Assembly: GCF_002998925.1 (NCBI RefSeq)
Contig: NZ_CP027228.1
Location: forward strand, 1,426,001 to 1,490,000
Reading direction: 5' to 3'
DNA length: 64,000 nt
DNA from: Mogibacterium diversum
GTDB taxonomy: Bacteria; Bacillota; Clostridia; Peptostreptococcales; Anaerovoracaceae
Below, piece by piece: positions 7,869-17,831 of this stretch. The notes beneath the pieces are model-generated. The model saw only the letters and a list, made by a program, of their open reading frames with translations, was not told the DNA's origin and did no database searches. Positions within the stretch are counted from its first letter, which is position 1. Each line of letters opens with the position of its first letter. The position numbers were made by a program, and so were the translations under genes.

Positions 7869-10800
7869 TTACCTTCTTTTCTTCTTCCTCTTGTTTCTAG
7901 TAGCGTATTTATAGCTTCTCTTTATAACAGCATCTGCAGTATACTTGCGATCTCCTGGATATAGAGCTTCTATTTTTTGTGCATATACTCTCGCAGTTTC
8001 AACATCTCCGCGAGCAAGTGCCTTGTTGATATATGGATAGTAGCTATACCTTATACTTTGTTTTGCACTATATAACACCTCTTCGCGTTGGAAGTCGACA
8101 TTCGTCGGATCTATACGTTCTATCTTTGCGAGTTGTTTTTCAACCTTTAAGTTGTTTTGAGCTTTTAAACCATCAATAACTCCTTTGAGATATTCCTTCC
8201 GTATCCACTCTTTCGATTTTTCCATTGCTACCTCAGAAGTATAGCGCTCTCCTTGAACTTCGATATTCATCTTGTTGAATTTGTTTGCGAGCTTTTCAGC
8301 CTCTTCAGTGTTGCCTTTCATGAGAGCATTCTCAATCTTTTTGAGCTGATCGGTTTTCACCTTATTAATTCTGCTTTGGAAGTATTCCTCTGCATTCAGC
8401 ATACTATTTCTTGCTGCAAGACTCTTTGCGAGTTTTTCAGCCTCTTCATTCTTTCCTTTCTTGATAAAGTTATCCATTTCATCATTATGATTTCTCTTAA
8501 TGCGATTAATCGTTTCTTTATCGATTCTCTCTCTTGTGTATTCTTTATCGTTTTTAAGAATGTATTTAGCTGCTTTTTCCCTAGTATCGCTATCGTACTT
8601 TTCAGAGTCGGTCGCAATTTTCTTGAAGGCGCCTTTGTTTCCTTCGTATGTTTTCTCGATTTTTGAGAAGTCCATTAGTAAATCTTGCTTTGTATTTGCA
8701 CCGGTGAAAAAGTCGTGTATCGATGCCAAATATGCAAATGTACCCTTTAAATCCCTATAAACTACATCTACAGGAAGTCCGAAGAATACACCTGCAGCAT
8801 TAGCGACCTTTTCAAGTTTTGTAACTAAACTATTTTTAGGATCTACGCATGCCTTGTATGCGTCGCTAATTTTTACGAACAGAGACATGTCTAATCTTGA
8901 TGGTGTGTAGCCTTGTAGCGCTGACTGGATATCCTTTCCGACCGGCAGCATAGCTATAGGATTTAGTTCCCCAAACAGATTTCCATCTGTATGGAGTTTG
9001 TTTTCCCCTAGAAGCGCATCAAGGAATCGTTCGACAAAATTCTTATCCTTTTTATCATCGTCTGCAATGTGTCTTATCATAGCGTCATAAACAGATTTCA
9101 TAACTGCCATTGCTGCCGCCGACGTTACGAACCAACCAAACTGTTTTGCGACTAGCTTTCTAGCTTCTGATACATTGCCCTCATCATACATTTGCTTTGC
9201 AATTTGAGTATTAGTAATGAACAGCGACAGCGTTTTAGTTGGCTCGGATAAGAATGCTGTTAGCACTGATGACCCTACATCCTTTTGCCTCATTAGTTCA
9301 GATCGTGATAGTACAGAGTCGAATACCTGAGTTCTATACACAACTTCTCTAAACTGTTCATTTACTGCTTGCCAGTATCCTTCGTCTCCTTCATGGATGT
9401 TCATTGTGTCTTCAACTTTGAGCTTACAAGCACCCCAGATTTTACCCCATGTCATATTATCAAGGAAACCGTACATATCAAGTGTTACTTTCTCTAGTTT
9501 ATTTTCCTTGTTAATCATAGCGTTGGTAAGACTTGGTCCCACATCCGTCGAATAATAGCCTAGGTCTTTCCACACAGCGACACCTGAGTGTTGTTGCATC
9601 TCTTTTACCGCGTCGCGTGAATACTTGCTTCTAGCTAGATATTTTGGATTTATCACGGCGGATGCTCTAACGATTGACATAGGCTGCTGCATGGCTACTC
9701 TTCCGTTGGCTGCAATTGCAGCACGCTTTGCTGTTCCTATAATCTTAGTTGTGATAGGCATCTCGCTTTTTGCGATATTGCCGTTTACATCCTTTAAAAA
9801 TCTCTCTATGTATTCGTTGGCCTCTCTACCATATGCACGCTCAATCGCCTCTCTAACAGAGCCTTTAATTACGCCATCTTCTCCATAGGCTCTGTAGTTC
9901 CACACGTTCTCTAGGTCTTGTAGCGGCATAGATAGCGCCTGGTACGCACTCATAGCGCTTATATGATTTGATGCGGCACTTAATACGTTATCTAATACAA
10001 CCGCATTCTTTGCTGATGGTTTCGTCTTCTTTGCAAATCCTGGATTGATAATTTTAGTTACCGCTGCCTCTTCAACATTAGCATCTACAGTTTCTCTTGC
10101 AATTTTGATAGGAAAATAGTTTTCTTCTGTAAACTTGTTATAACCCCATACTTTCATAGATACTTCATTTCCCCAATCAGACACCGCTGTATTAAGGTAG
10201 TGCTGAATCATTTTTGCGCATTTTATTTCTTCCGGAGATAAGCTCTTAACGATATTTATAATATCATTATGCGTTATCTTTTCTCTCTGCATGGAGCTTT
10301 TTCTAAGTACAGTGTTTTTGCCGAGTTTCTTCGGTTTAACTTCTGCAGTCTGAATACCGCCAGTAAGAATGTGTTCTAACGCCTGCTTTCTTTCGCTGAG
10401 AAGGAATAGTGTTACCATCTGCCCATGAGTTAGATTTAATGTTCTTCCAGACTCTAGCTTGAAGGATTCTACTTTCGCATCTTCCCAGATGATATTGAAT
10501 GCTTCTTCTCCTACAGCATCTTGAATTCTCTGAAATTCATTTTGAGCGCTCTTAACATTCATAGCGTGATCATCAAAGCCAATTGTTATTTCTTTAAACA
10601 GTTTATTAAGCGTACCGCCCAGCACAGCAAATCTATCTGCAGGATTAATGTTCCTCGAGAATATAAACTTGGATACAGCACTAGCTCCGCCGGCATAGCG
10701 ATTCTTTTCTGCCTTTTTACTGAGTTCGTTAATTACTGCGTTTCCTGTTCCGCTGATTGTTTTGTACTGGTCATACTTAAGCATATCGTTATGCTTGTTG

Positions 10801-13800
10801 ACAATGTTATCTAAGCCTCTAATAACGTCTCTCACGTTTTCGATTGTATCGGCATCCATATCAACAAGCCTTGATTCTTTTAATGCTTCTAGAACTGAAT
10901 CAATTTGATTCATGAAATCCTCATCTTCAACAAAACTAAACGTACTGTCACCGTCGTTCTTTTCTTCAAGTACCTTGCGATATTCGTTTTTTAACTCCAT
11001 GAAGTTTTCATAGGTCTTGTTATATCCGTGCGTTTCATAGAACGCATCACCACGTTCTGTAGAGAAATCCATTTCGTGAAGAACCTTTGCGATAGATTTC
11101 CTGAACTCTTCCGGCATAAACTGCGTATTAGTAGGTTTTAACAGCTTATTTGATAGCTTATTTGAGTACCACTTAATGCTATTAATTGCCTTACTCTTCC
11201 TGTTCAGTTCGCTACGTTCTTTTCTTAAGTCTCGCTTTAGCTCGCTTACTGACTCCCTTTCTTCTTCAATAGCATTTTCGAGTTCTTCTATAGCCTTGTC
11301 TTTTTCTGCTATTTCCTCTTCATGTTTCTTTTCTGCTTTTTGTCTCTTTATAGTTTCCCTTTCTTTTATTTTGTTTCTCGCTTCTTTTACAGCAGCTTTA
11401 AGCTTCTCTTGCTGTTTATCTGCATAGGTCATTTCTGGTTTCATAGAAATTGCATTATCTAGTATTAATTCCGTGATATCACTAGCAACGTTTTTATATT
11501 CACCATTAATTAGACCGTCTGTCTCTGCAGATGTTTCAACCATATCTACAGCGTTACATAGATTCTTTACAGCTTCTTCTGCATCTGCTGCATCTGATGC
11601 GAATAGTTCAGGATATTTCTCGCCTAGTTTATTTTGGAAGAAGTCGTACACCAATTCAGCAGGCATTGTATGCTCACTGTTGATATCTGTTGTAAATCTT
11701 AACGCGTGACCGTATCTAGCCTTTAGTTCCTGATAATTTAGTTTCTTTGCTAATTCTGGAGAGATATAAATTTTACCTACGCTGAGTAGCTCTATTACTT
11801 GCTTCTTTGTTTGTAGGTTTTCCTTTATATTATTCTCGTTCGAATTAAGGAGTGCATTCGACAGCCTTGCAGCTGCAGAATATGCTGCACTAGCGTTTGG
11901 TGTTGCCTGATGTACGGCCGTCCAAACTTCCTCATAAAGTCTCATGCCATCTTCTATTGGCATTTTTGAGCCTGTATCATTAATCAACTTGTTAATAAGC
12001 TTCTTTGATTTCGCCTGCTCCGGCTTATCCATAGCAGTTCTTTTCATGCTAGCTTTCAGCTTACTGATTCTTGCCTCTTGCTTATCTGCATAAGTAACAA
12101 TAGGCTTAATCTCGCCAAGGCTAGCTTCTATATTGGCTTTGATATCCTTTATAAGCTCATCTTCATATTCAGCAATTTCTTTTTCGGTGTACTGAGTTAG
12201 GTTTGCGCCGCCATCAAAAAGATAGACTTTATTATCTTTTACCGATGCATACTCAGCAATTGTAGCTAGAGCTGTAACAAAGTCTGTAACATCGTCTAGA
12301 CTTCGTCCGTCAACCTTGATAGTGTCTCCGAACAGCTCGTTCATTTCAGATAGCATGTCATCAACTGGAACAGCGTATTCCATTCTATCGATATTCTTTT
12401 TAAGTTTTATTTTGAAAGCACCATCGATATAATCTTTAAACTTCCCAAATGTACCGTATCTATTCTTGATTTCTGCTTCTAAATCTTCATCGATAGAGAT
12501 AGTCATATTTTTGAGGTATCTCTGTACATCCCTTATTTCTGGAGATATGCGATTAGTCTCATAGGTATTCTTAACAATCTCTCTTGTTATTTCGTTTAAT
12601 AACCTCTCTTTCGTTGCATCATCACCTGATTTAGCTGCTTTATAAAGATTGTGATAATCAATACGTAAATCTTCTGCTTTTACATCTGAACCGACCTCTG
12701 TTATTAGTTCTTTCAGATAACTAATAACAGATGACCTTTTAGGTATGGTTCCTTTTGTTTTAGTCTGGTTTAGAATCAGCGCATCGATTTTCTTGTTAAG
12801 CTGCCTGATGGTGTTAGAATCAGCTTGCTGATTGTTAGGGATATCGAAGATGCTGTTTTTTCTCTGGTATTTTTCCTTGACCTCTTCATCGTTTTGTGAT
12901 AGATTTACACTATCAATACCAACATGGGCGTTATTTTTACTATCTTCATTGATAGCTTGCCAATGTTGGTCTTTTTTTATTTTTTCGAATTTAATGTTGT
13001 AAATAAAATCCCCATCAGTTCGGTTTTGCACATTAATCAATAATTTATACGGCGTTTCTCCTATTACAATTTCTTTTTTGTAGTACTCCCATTTGATTAC
13101 ATTTTTGTGTTCCTTCTTTTCAGGTCCGGATCTTATGTATTCCGAATTCTGTAACAGTTTCGATAAATCTCCTTCATAGAATAGATTCACCTTTTTATTA
13201 AATGCATTAATCGATTTTGTTTGTTTGTCACCGTAAAAATTCTTTCCTGCGAAATCCTCGTGTGGCTTAGCTGTATACTTTCTACCTTTGCCGTTATCGA
13301 ATTCAACATTTAACACTTCTCCGTTTTCAAATCTCTCTGTTAATTCTGTTCGCTTTTCTTTTTTTGTGAGTTTTTTCGTTTTGCTAGAAATTGAGAATAC
13401 ATCTCTGCCCTCTGAATCCTTACCCTTATACATGAATTTGATTTCATCATCGTTGTTAACAGCCTCTTCAAATTTATCTATTTCAGGATTCATTAAAGCT
13501 TCTATCCACATTTCTTGTGCTTTTTCCAGGATTCCTAGTTCTTCAAGCCACTTACCGCGGTATTCCCCTTTTAATGCGTTTATAACATTCTTGCTTAATG
13601 TGTTTAGCTTATCTACCGTAGACTTAATAGCCTTGAGGATTGTCTCTCCAAGGCTTTTATTTTTTTCTACAAGTGTTTTGACTGCTGCTTCTGCATCAGC
13701 ATCGCCTTTCCAGAATACATCTGTAGCATCCGCTAGCAATTCATCTTCTGCTTCGGCACGCGATATATCCTTATAGTCATTCATGTACTTGTTGAGTTTG

Positions 13801-16800
13801 TTTTCATACTCAGCAAGATTTGAGTTATAGAATTCATCAAGCACGTATTTTTTAAATGCTGCATACTGCCTAGGTGAATTAACCTGGATATGGTGTGTTA
13901 CCTCGTGCTTTAGAACATCAATAACTGGGCTATCTGATTTCATGGAGATGTGAATAGTTCCGGTTTTGTAATAGCCGTTTACTTCGCTACCTTCTGAATC
14001 TTCGATGTTCTCTTCGAGAGATATTTCAACACCAAAAGATTTAGCGAGTGTTCTATATGCGTTAATCATTGAATTGCTCATACTCACATTCTCACCAAGA
14101 GTCACTCTTCCGGCTTTAAATCCTATCGGTAGCTTTGACTTGTTTGTAATGATGTTGTTATCTTCTCTCTCAGCTTTCCCTATCTCATATATCTTTTTAC
14201 GGATATCTGCAGGTACTAGCTCGCTTTGGAATATAGCCTTGTCAAGATTCTTGTAGTCTAATCCTCTTCTTCCAGAATCGTAGAAGTAATTAAATGCGTG
14301 TGCATAGTTTATAAACTCTTCGCCTTCCTTAACATCCTTTGCGCCTTCATCAAACAGTTTTTCTATCTCAGGATTTGTTTTCATGCCAATAGATGCTAGC
14401 ATTTCTTTTTTGGCTGCATCCTTTGCTTTTGGCAATATTTCTTCAACATTGCTCTCGTATCTCGCTCCCATAAACGAGTTTAATTCTTTCTTGAAGTGCT
14501 GCGTTTCTCTAGCACCGCCCATTATCATTCCATTGTTCATTCTAGGCAGCATTCCTACGTTTAAGTCCTGTGTTGTCTCGTTTTGGATTAATTCAAGAGC
14601 TGGATTGTTATCCACTGTGAATAGTACATTTTCTACATCTGCACTGCTTCCTGTTCCCTCTAATATTCTAGCTACTGGGAATGATAGTTCATCAACAGTC
14701 TTTTTAGGAGTATCTGCTTCATATAGATACTTCCTTACTTCCTTTTCTCTATTCGCAACCTTTTGAGTTAAAAGCACGGATGCCTTTTCTCTATCGTATT
14801 CAGTGTTTAGCCCCTCTTCGGATCTGATAATAAAACTACCGGATACATTCTCTGCGCCTCTTATGCGCGATTTCTTTGCAGCGCTTAAGAGCACCTGATC
14901 ATGTTCTGTTAATTCTCTTCCGGATTCAATTTTATGTTTTAAATCCAAAATAGCGTTATTCAGAACTTTACCGCCCTTAAGCCTGTTCTTGTCAATCGAT
15001 CTAGCGAAATTGTTTGCACTGGACTTTTCAGACATAGCAAGACCTGCCTGCAGTATTTTTTCTTTATCTTCTGCAGACAGTTCAATATCCATATTTACTC
15101 CGCTAGGTCCACCAACAATACCACCTATCGCTGTACCTACTATCCCCTGGTACACAGCATCCGCAAGGTAGCCTGTAGGATTTTCTGCGATTTTCTTAAA
15201 CGCATCAGGGTCGTAGAACCTATCAGATATAGGCTGCAGAATTGCATTCATGAATTCTTCCACACCTTCGGATGATGCAGCAAGACCAAGCTTAATTGCT
15301 TTGTATCTTATCTCGTCAGCAGCGGTTCCCTTTGCAAATCTAGCAGCCATTTTGTTAGCAAACTTTTCCGCGCTGTTATCCAAGAGTCCTCTACCTGTAG
15401 AGTTTCTCATGATATTTGATGTACTCCACATTTTTTCAGTTCCGATATTGATTCCTGCGTTTGTTAATCCTGTGCCCCACTGAGAATATATACCGGCGCC
15501 TGCAGCTCTTGCATCTCCTGCGCCTTGTCCGAACGCGTTTACGCCCATTACAGGCAGTATTCCTACACCTGTAAATTTACCTACAGCTAAATCAGCAAGG
15601 AAGCCTAGCGTTCCTTGCGCAATATCTATAGCAAACTTCTGACCAGCGCTAGGCTTTTCAATTACGCCCTCTCTTGGTTCGTTGCCGTTTTTATCTTTTA
15701 AGTATAGTTTCCTCTTAAACTTACCTGCTTTGGTGTCGTACTGCAGCTCTGTTTTATAAATACCTGCCTCTTTCGCCATGTAGTTAAGCGCTTCGGCTTT
15801 TTGCCTCGTTTTTTCTACGTATTTATAAAATCCACTAAATGCATCTCTAGCATCTTTTGACAGCTTGTCAGCGTCTAGCATTCCGTTCTTGATGTATCCT
15901 AGTTCGCTGTACCTCTTTAGATCCTGATGCATACTCTTAGGATCGAGTGTAGGTGTCGAGGTAACAGTCCACGCTGCGTTAAGCAGGTCAGATTTTTTAG
16001 ATTCAACTAAGCCTTTAAGAGCATATAGCGCACGTCTATCCGAATTATTATTTACACCTGCCATCTGGGTATTGTTGAATATATCATTTGCACGCCTAAC
16101 AGGATCTTTGCTTACATAATGCTTGTTATCTCCGTAGATAATTCTCTTTACTGCTTTTCTTGCAGCTGCTCTTGCCTCTGCAGGTGTATTTCTTCTAAAC
16201 GCTATAGGAGCGTATCCCATTCTGGCAGCCTTTTTATACGTTTGAGATTTAACCGACTTACTTTTTTTAGCCTTACCTGTTAAAATCCCCTTCACTGCAT
16301 TCTGGGCAATTTGAGCAGCAACACTAGGAACATATGATACAACTTGTGTTGATTGCTCTTGATAACTTCCACCTCTTCCTCTTCTTCCTTTTCGGCCGTG
16401 TCTACCGCCCCCAGAGCGCCGACCTGCTCTAGAGGCTGAGTCTTTTTTTAACTGATACTCTCTTTCCCAGTGTGAGTCGCTCACGCTGTCTCTTCCTTGC
16501 TGATAGTTAAAGTTTCTTTCCCAGTGACTATCTGATACATTATCTCTTTGTTTTTGGTAATCAAAATTCTTGTCCCAATGTGAATCAGCAACGCTGTCTC
16601 GCAACTTCTGGTAATCAAATGTTTTATCCCAGTGTTGATCAGCGACATTGTCTCTTCCCTGCTGATAATTAAAGTTCCTCTGATCAGTAAATCTATTGAA
16701 CGCCGAATCATCTAATGACTTCATGGTTCCAAGTAGATTTAGTCCGTAGTTTCTATCTGCATTAAATCTGTCATATGCTAAACGTTCAAGCTCTGGTATC

Positions 16801-17072
16801 TTATCTGTTAAAGCTTGATTGTACTGATTCTGTGCCTGTGCCGCTGCACTTACCGCATAAGAACTAGCCCTACCACCTGTTAATGCTGCTTGGTTTGCAA
16901 TTGTATTTTCATTAGCCCTGTCACCTAGCCTTGCATACTCTTTAGCAAGTGCCTGATATGACGCATCTGTCATAGGATCGTACTTGAAATTAGCTGTGTT
17001 ATCCTGTGCCTTCTGTACAAGCGCTGCAATCTGCTCGCTGTATGCGCTTTTAAATGGATCTTTATTTGCCAT
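7869..17072 (-). CDS. giant polyvalent virion protein with zincin motif and probable nuclease domain
   Basis: A single intact frame of 3067 codons, nearly a quarter of the prophage. Residues about 125-215 hold five 18-residue repeats (F-YQ--RD-V-DSHW), followed by an Arg/Gly-rich basic stretch. A zinc-protease motif HEVTHH lies at residue 1056. Around 1270-1400 is a segment resembling the phage Barnase/EndoU/ColicinE5-RelE-like nuclease domains of polyvalent proteins (KNVIKW, then Y-L-INV). A long coiled coil occupies about 1880-1960, and a hydrophobic stretch follows near 2650-2680 within a conserved-looking C-terminal region. Such proteins are packaged in the virion and delivered with the DNA. 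The RBS is AGGAGGAAGGC before ATG. The individual activities are inferred from motifs only. Confidence 0.85.
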   Translation of the reverse strand: MANKDPFKSAYSEQIAALVQKAQDNTANFKYDPMTDASYQALAKEYARLGDRANENTIANQAALTGGRASSYAVSAAAQAQNQYNQALTDKIPELERLAYDRFNADRNYGLNLLGTMKSLDDSAFNRFTDQRNFNYQQGRDNVADQHWDKTFDYQKLRDSVADSHWDKNFDYQKQRDNVSDSHWERNFNYQQGRDSVSDSHWEREYQLKKDSASRAGRRSGGGRHGRKGRRGRGGSYQEQSTQVVSYVPSVAAQIAQNAVKGILTGKAKKSKSVKSQTYKKAARMGYAPIAFRRNTPAEARAAARKAVKRIIYGDNKHYVSKDPVRRANDIFNNTQMAGVNNNSDRRALYALKGLVESKKSDLLNAAWTVTSTPTLDPKSMHQDLKRYSELGYIKNGMLDADKLSKDARDAFSGFYKYVEKTRQKAEALNYMAKEAGIYKTELQYDTKAGKFKRKLYLKDKNGNEPREGVIEKPSAGQKFAIDIAQGTLGFLADLAVGKFTGVGILPVMGVNAFGQGAGDARAAGAGIYSQWGTGLTNAGINIGTEKMWSTSNIMRNSTGRGLLDNSAEKFANKMAARFAKGTAADEIRYKAIKLGLAASSEGVEEFMNAILQPISDRFYDPDAFKKIAENPTGYLADAVYQGIVGTAIGGIVGGPSGVNMDIELSAEDKEKILQAGLAMSEKSSANNFARSIDKNRLKGGKVLNNAILDLKHKIESGRELTEHDQVLLSAAKKSRIRGAENVSGSFIIRSEEGLNTEYDREKASVLLTQKVANREKEVRKYLYEADTPKKTVDELSFPVARILEGTGSSADVENVLFTVDNNPALELIQNETTQDLNVGMLPRMNNGMIMGGARETQHFKKELNSFMGARYESNVEEILPKAKDAAKKEMLASIGMKTNPEIEKLFDEGAKDVKEGEEFINYAHAFNYFYDSGRRGLDYKNLDKAIFQSELVPADIRKKIYEIGKAEREDNNIITNKSKLPIGFKAGRVTLGENVSMSNSMINAYRTLAKSFGVEISLEENIEDSEGSEVNGYYKTGTIHISMKSDSPVIDVLKHEVTHHIQVNSPRQYAAFKKYVLDEFYNSNLAEYENKLNKYMNDYKDISRAEAEDELLADATDVFWKGDADAEAAVKTLVEKNKSLGETILKAIKSTVDKLNTLSKNVINALKGEYRGKWLEELGILEKAQEMWIEALMNPEIDKFEEAVNNDDEIKFMYKGKDSEGRDVFSISSKTKKLTKKEKRTELTERFENGEVLNVEFDNGKGRKYTAKPHEDFAGKNFYGDKQTKSINAFNKKVNLFYEGDLSKLLQNSEYIRSGPEKKEHKNVIKWEYYKKEIVIGETPYKLLINVQNRTDGDFIYNIKFEKIKKDQHWQAINEDSKNNAHVGIDSVNLSQNDEEVKEKYQRKNSIFDIPNNQQADSNTIRQLNKKIDALILNQTKTKGTIPKRSSVISYLKELITEVGSDVKAEDLRIDYHNLYKAAKSGDDATKERLLNEITREIVKNTYETNRISPEIRDVQRYLKNMTISIDEDLEAEIKNRYGTFGKFKDYIDGAFKIKLKKNIDRMEYAVPVDDMLSEMNELFGDTIKVDGRSLDDVTDFVTALATIAEYASVKDNKVYLFDGGANLTQYTEKEIAEYEDELIKDIKANIEASLGEIKPIVTYADKQEARISKLKASMKRTAMDKPEQAKSKKLINKLINDTGSKMPIEDGMRLYEEVWTAVHQATPNASAAYSAAARLSNALLNSNENNIKENLQTKKQVIELLSVGKIYISPELAKKLNYQELKARYGHALRFTTDINSEHTMPAELVYDFFQNKLGEKYPELFASDAADAEEAVKNLCNAVDMVETSAETDGLINGEYKNVASDITELILDNAISMKPEMTYADKQQEKLKAAVKEARNKIKERETIKRQKAEKKHEEEIAEKDKAIEELENAIEEERESVSELKRDLRKERSELNRKSKAINSIKWYSNKLSNKLLKPTNTQFMPEEFRKSIAKVLHEMDFSTERGDAFYETHGYNKTYENFMELKNEYRKVLEEKNDGDSTFSFVEDEDFMNQIDSVLEALKESRLVDMDADTIENVRDVIRGLDNIVNKHNDMLKYDQYKTISGTGNAVINELSKKAEKNRYAGGASAVSKFIFSRNINPADRFAVLGGTLNKLFKEITIGFDDHAMNVKSAQNEFQRIQDAVGEEAFNIIWEDAKVESFKLESGRTLNLTHGQMVTLFLLSERKQALEHILTGGIQTAEVKPKKLGKNTVLRKSSMQREKITHNDIINIVKSLSPEEIKCAKMIQHYLNTAVSDWGNEVSMKVWGYNKFTEENYFPIKIARETVDANVEEAAVTKIINPGFAKKTKPSAKNAVVLDNVLSAASNHISAMSAYQALSMPLQDLENVWNYRAYGEDGVIKGSVREAIERAYGREANEYIERFLKDVNGNIAKSEMPITTKIIGTAKRAAIAANGRVAMQQPMSIVRASAVINPKYLARSKYSRDAVKEMQQHSGVAVWKDLGYYSTDVGPSLTNAMINKENKLEKVTLDMYGFLDNMTWGKIWGACKLKVEDTMNIHEGDEGYWQAVNEQFREVVYRTQVFDSVLSRSELMRQKDVGSSVLTAFLSEPTKTLSLFITNTQIAKQMYDEGNVSEARKLVAKQFGWFVTSAAAMAVMKSVYDAMIRHIADDDKKDKNFVERFLDALLGENKLHTDGNLFGELNPIAMLPVGKDIQSALQGYTPSRLDMSLFVKISDAYKACVDPKNSLVTKLEKVANAAGVFFGLPVDVVYRDLKGTFAYLASIHDFFTGANTKQDLLMDFSKIEKTYEGNKGAFKKIATDSEKYDSDTREKAAKYILKNDKEYTRERIDKETINRIKRNHNDEMDNFIKKGKNEEAEKLAKSLAARNSMLNAEEYFQSRINKVKTDQLKKIENALMKGNTEEAEKLANKFNKMNIEVQGERYTSEVAMEKSKEWIRKEYLKGVIDGLKAQNNLKVEKQLAKIERIDPTNVDFQREEVLYSAKQSIRYSYYPYINKALARGDVETARVYAQKIEALYPGDRKYTADAVIKRSYKYATRNKRKKKRR
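16450..16690 (-). repeat. 54-bp tandem repeats encoding 18-residue RD-V-DSHW motifs
   Basis: Four to five copies with 54-bp spacing (for example the GCTGATARTTAAAGTT segment recurs 162 bp apart). They lie inside the polyvalent protein gene near its N-terminus, are coding and in frame, and have diverged at the DNA level. Confidence 0.85.
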
Positions 17073-17147
17073 GCCTTCCTCCTGGTTTTCTTTTTTATTA
17101 CATATTACACTTGTATTTATGATTTTTCGCTCTCTTCATAATGCAGA

Positions 17148-17179
17148 AAACGCCACCAACTTAACAGTTGATGACGTTT
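17148..17179 (-). terminator. hairpin between tail-tip genes and the polyvalent protein gene
   Basis: A 14-bp stem with a 4-nt loop. On the minus strand the two imperfect positions are G-U pairs, while on the plus strand they would be A/C mismatches. This indicates an RNA hairpin selected in the leftward late transcript. TTTTCT follows the stem. Confidence 0.65.
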
Positions 17180-17219
17180 CCAGTACATCCTACTACAACG
17201 TGGTAGTCGATTAACAAAA

Positions 17220-17513
17220 TTATGATTCGTATATGAATAAATCACTTTGAGCTTGCCAGGACCCTCGCCTAACTTCATACACATGTCCTGCCACTACGGG
17301 CACTGTTATCGTACCGTAATGTTGATTGCGCTCTATAGTGTGCATTCCGATATATGCATCAATATTTTTGTCTTTGATGAAATTATATGCCGAGTCAGCT
17401 TGTGCTCGTCCAGTGCATACAAGCGTTCCATTCTGCGGCGCAGTCCACGTACCGCCTAGTGTAACGCGTTCTTGGGTTTTTGTTCTACCCCCCCCATGTA
17501 CTATACCTATCAT
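17220..17513 (-). CDS. small tail-tip/appendage protein with G8 tract
   Basis: A 97-residue protein of beta-rich composition in the late tail cluster. The N-terminus MIGIVHGGG resembles that of the next gene upstream (MSIGSVHG), suggesting a shared anchor to the tail tip. A run of eight G (17488-17495) encodes Gly-Gly-Gly at codons 7-9. Gain or loss of one G leads to early stop codons, so expression could switch by slippage. GGAGGA precedes the ATG. The middle contains WTAPQNGTLVCTG, which looks like a small galactose-binding-like or fibre-tip fold. No specific function can be assigned. Confidence 0.75.
   Translation of the reverse strand: MIGIVHGGGRTKTQERVTLGGTWTAPQNGTLVCTGRAQADSAYNFIKDKNIDAYIGMHTIERNQHYGTITVPVVAGHVYEVRRGSWQAQSDLFIYES
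17488..17495 (-). repeat. homopolymer of eight G (C on plus) at the start of a tail-tip gene
   Basis: Eight consecutive C on the plus strand within codons 7-9 of the 97-residue protein. No other G/C run of this length was noticed in the window. Confidence 0.9.
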
Positions 17514-17522
17514 AACTTCCTC

Positions 17523-17831
17523 CTAGTAGTATAAAACATTTACTTCAAATTCTTGTTTCTGCAGCCCTGTTAATCTTCCATTTACTGCAATTTCAACACT
17601 TCTTTTTTTATCATCCCAAGAATAGCCGTAGAATACCGCAGTCCACACATCGTCTACTCCAGCTCTGTGTTTTGGATGAACTTGTGCAAGTATTACTTTG
17701 CTGTCCGGAGGCATTCCTAGTTCTGATTGTGGGACAGACCTCATTGCTACTCCGCCGTTTGTAGCCACAACCACATCTTTGGTTACGGTTTTTATTTCTT
17801 TCGTTGCTCCATGTACTGAACCTATGCTCAT
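17523..17831 (-). CDS. small tail-tip protein
   Basis: A 102-residue protein in the tail cluster, beta-rich, starting MSIGSVHGATKE. Its start overlaps by one base the stop of the 435-residue tail protein upstream (position 17831), and 9 bp separate it from the 97-residue protein downstream. The shared IGxVHG N-terminus with that neighbour suggests both dock to the same tail structure. I do not recognise a family. The residues after 60 (WTAVFYGYSWDDKKRSV) suggest a compact beta-sandwich. Confidence 0.75.
   Translation of the reverse strand: MSIGSVHGATKEIKTVTKDVVVATNGGVAMRSVPQSELGMPPDSKVILAQVHPKHRAGVDDVWTAVFYGYSWDDKKRSVEIAVNGRLTGLQKQEFEVNVLYY

Noticed and set aside
8253..8666. 137-codon plus-strand frame inside the giant gene
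   Set aside because: Shadow of the polyvalent protein gene with biased hydrophobic composition and no RBS.
13288..13776. 162-codon plus-strand frame
   Set aside because: Antisense shadow of the polyvalent protein gene, Ser/Leu/Phe-rich as expected for the complement of a charged helical protein.
16450..16690. CRISPR-like 54-bp repeats
   Set aside because: They are in-frame protein repeats within the polyvalent protein gene and diverge at third positions.
17488..17495. G8 tract as a frameshift error
   Set aside because: The frame is open as given and has a normal RBS and start; both other tract lengths would truncate the protein.
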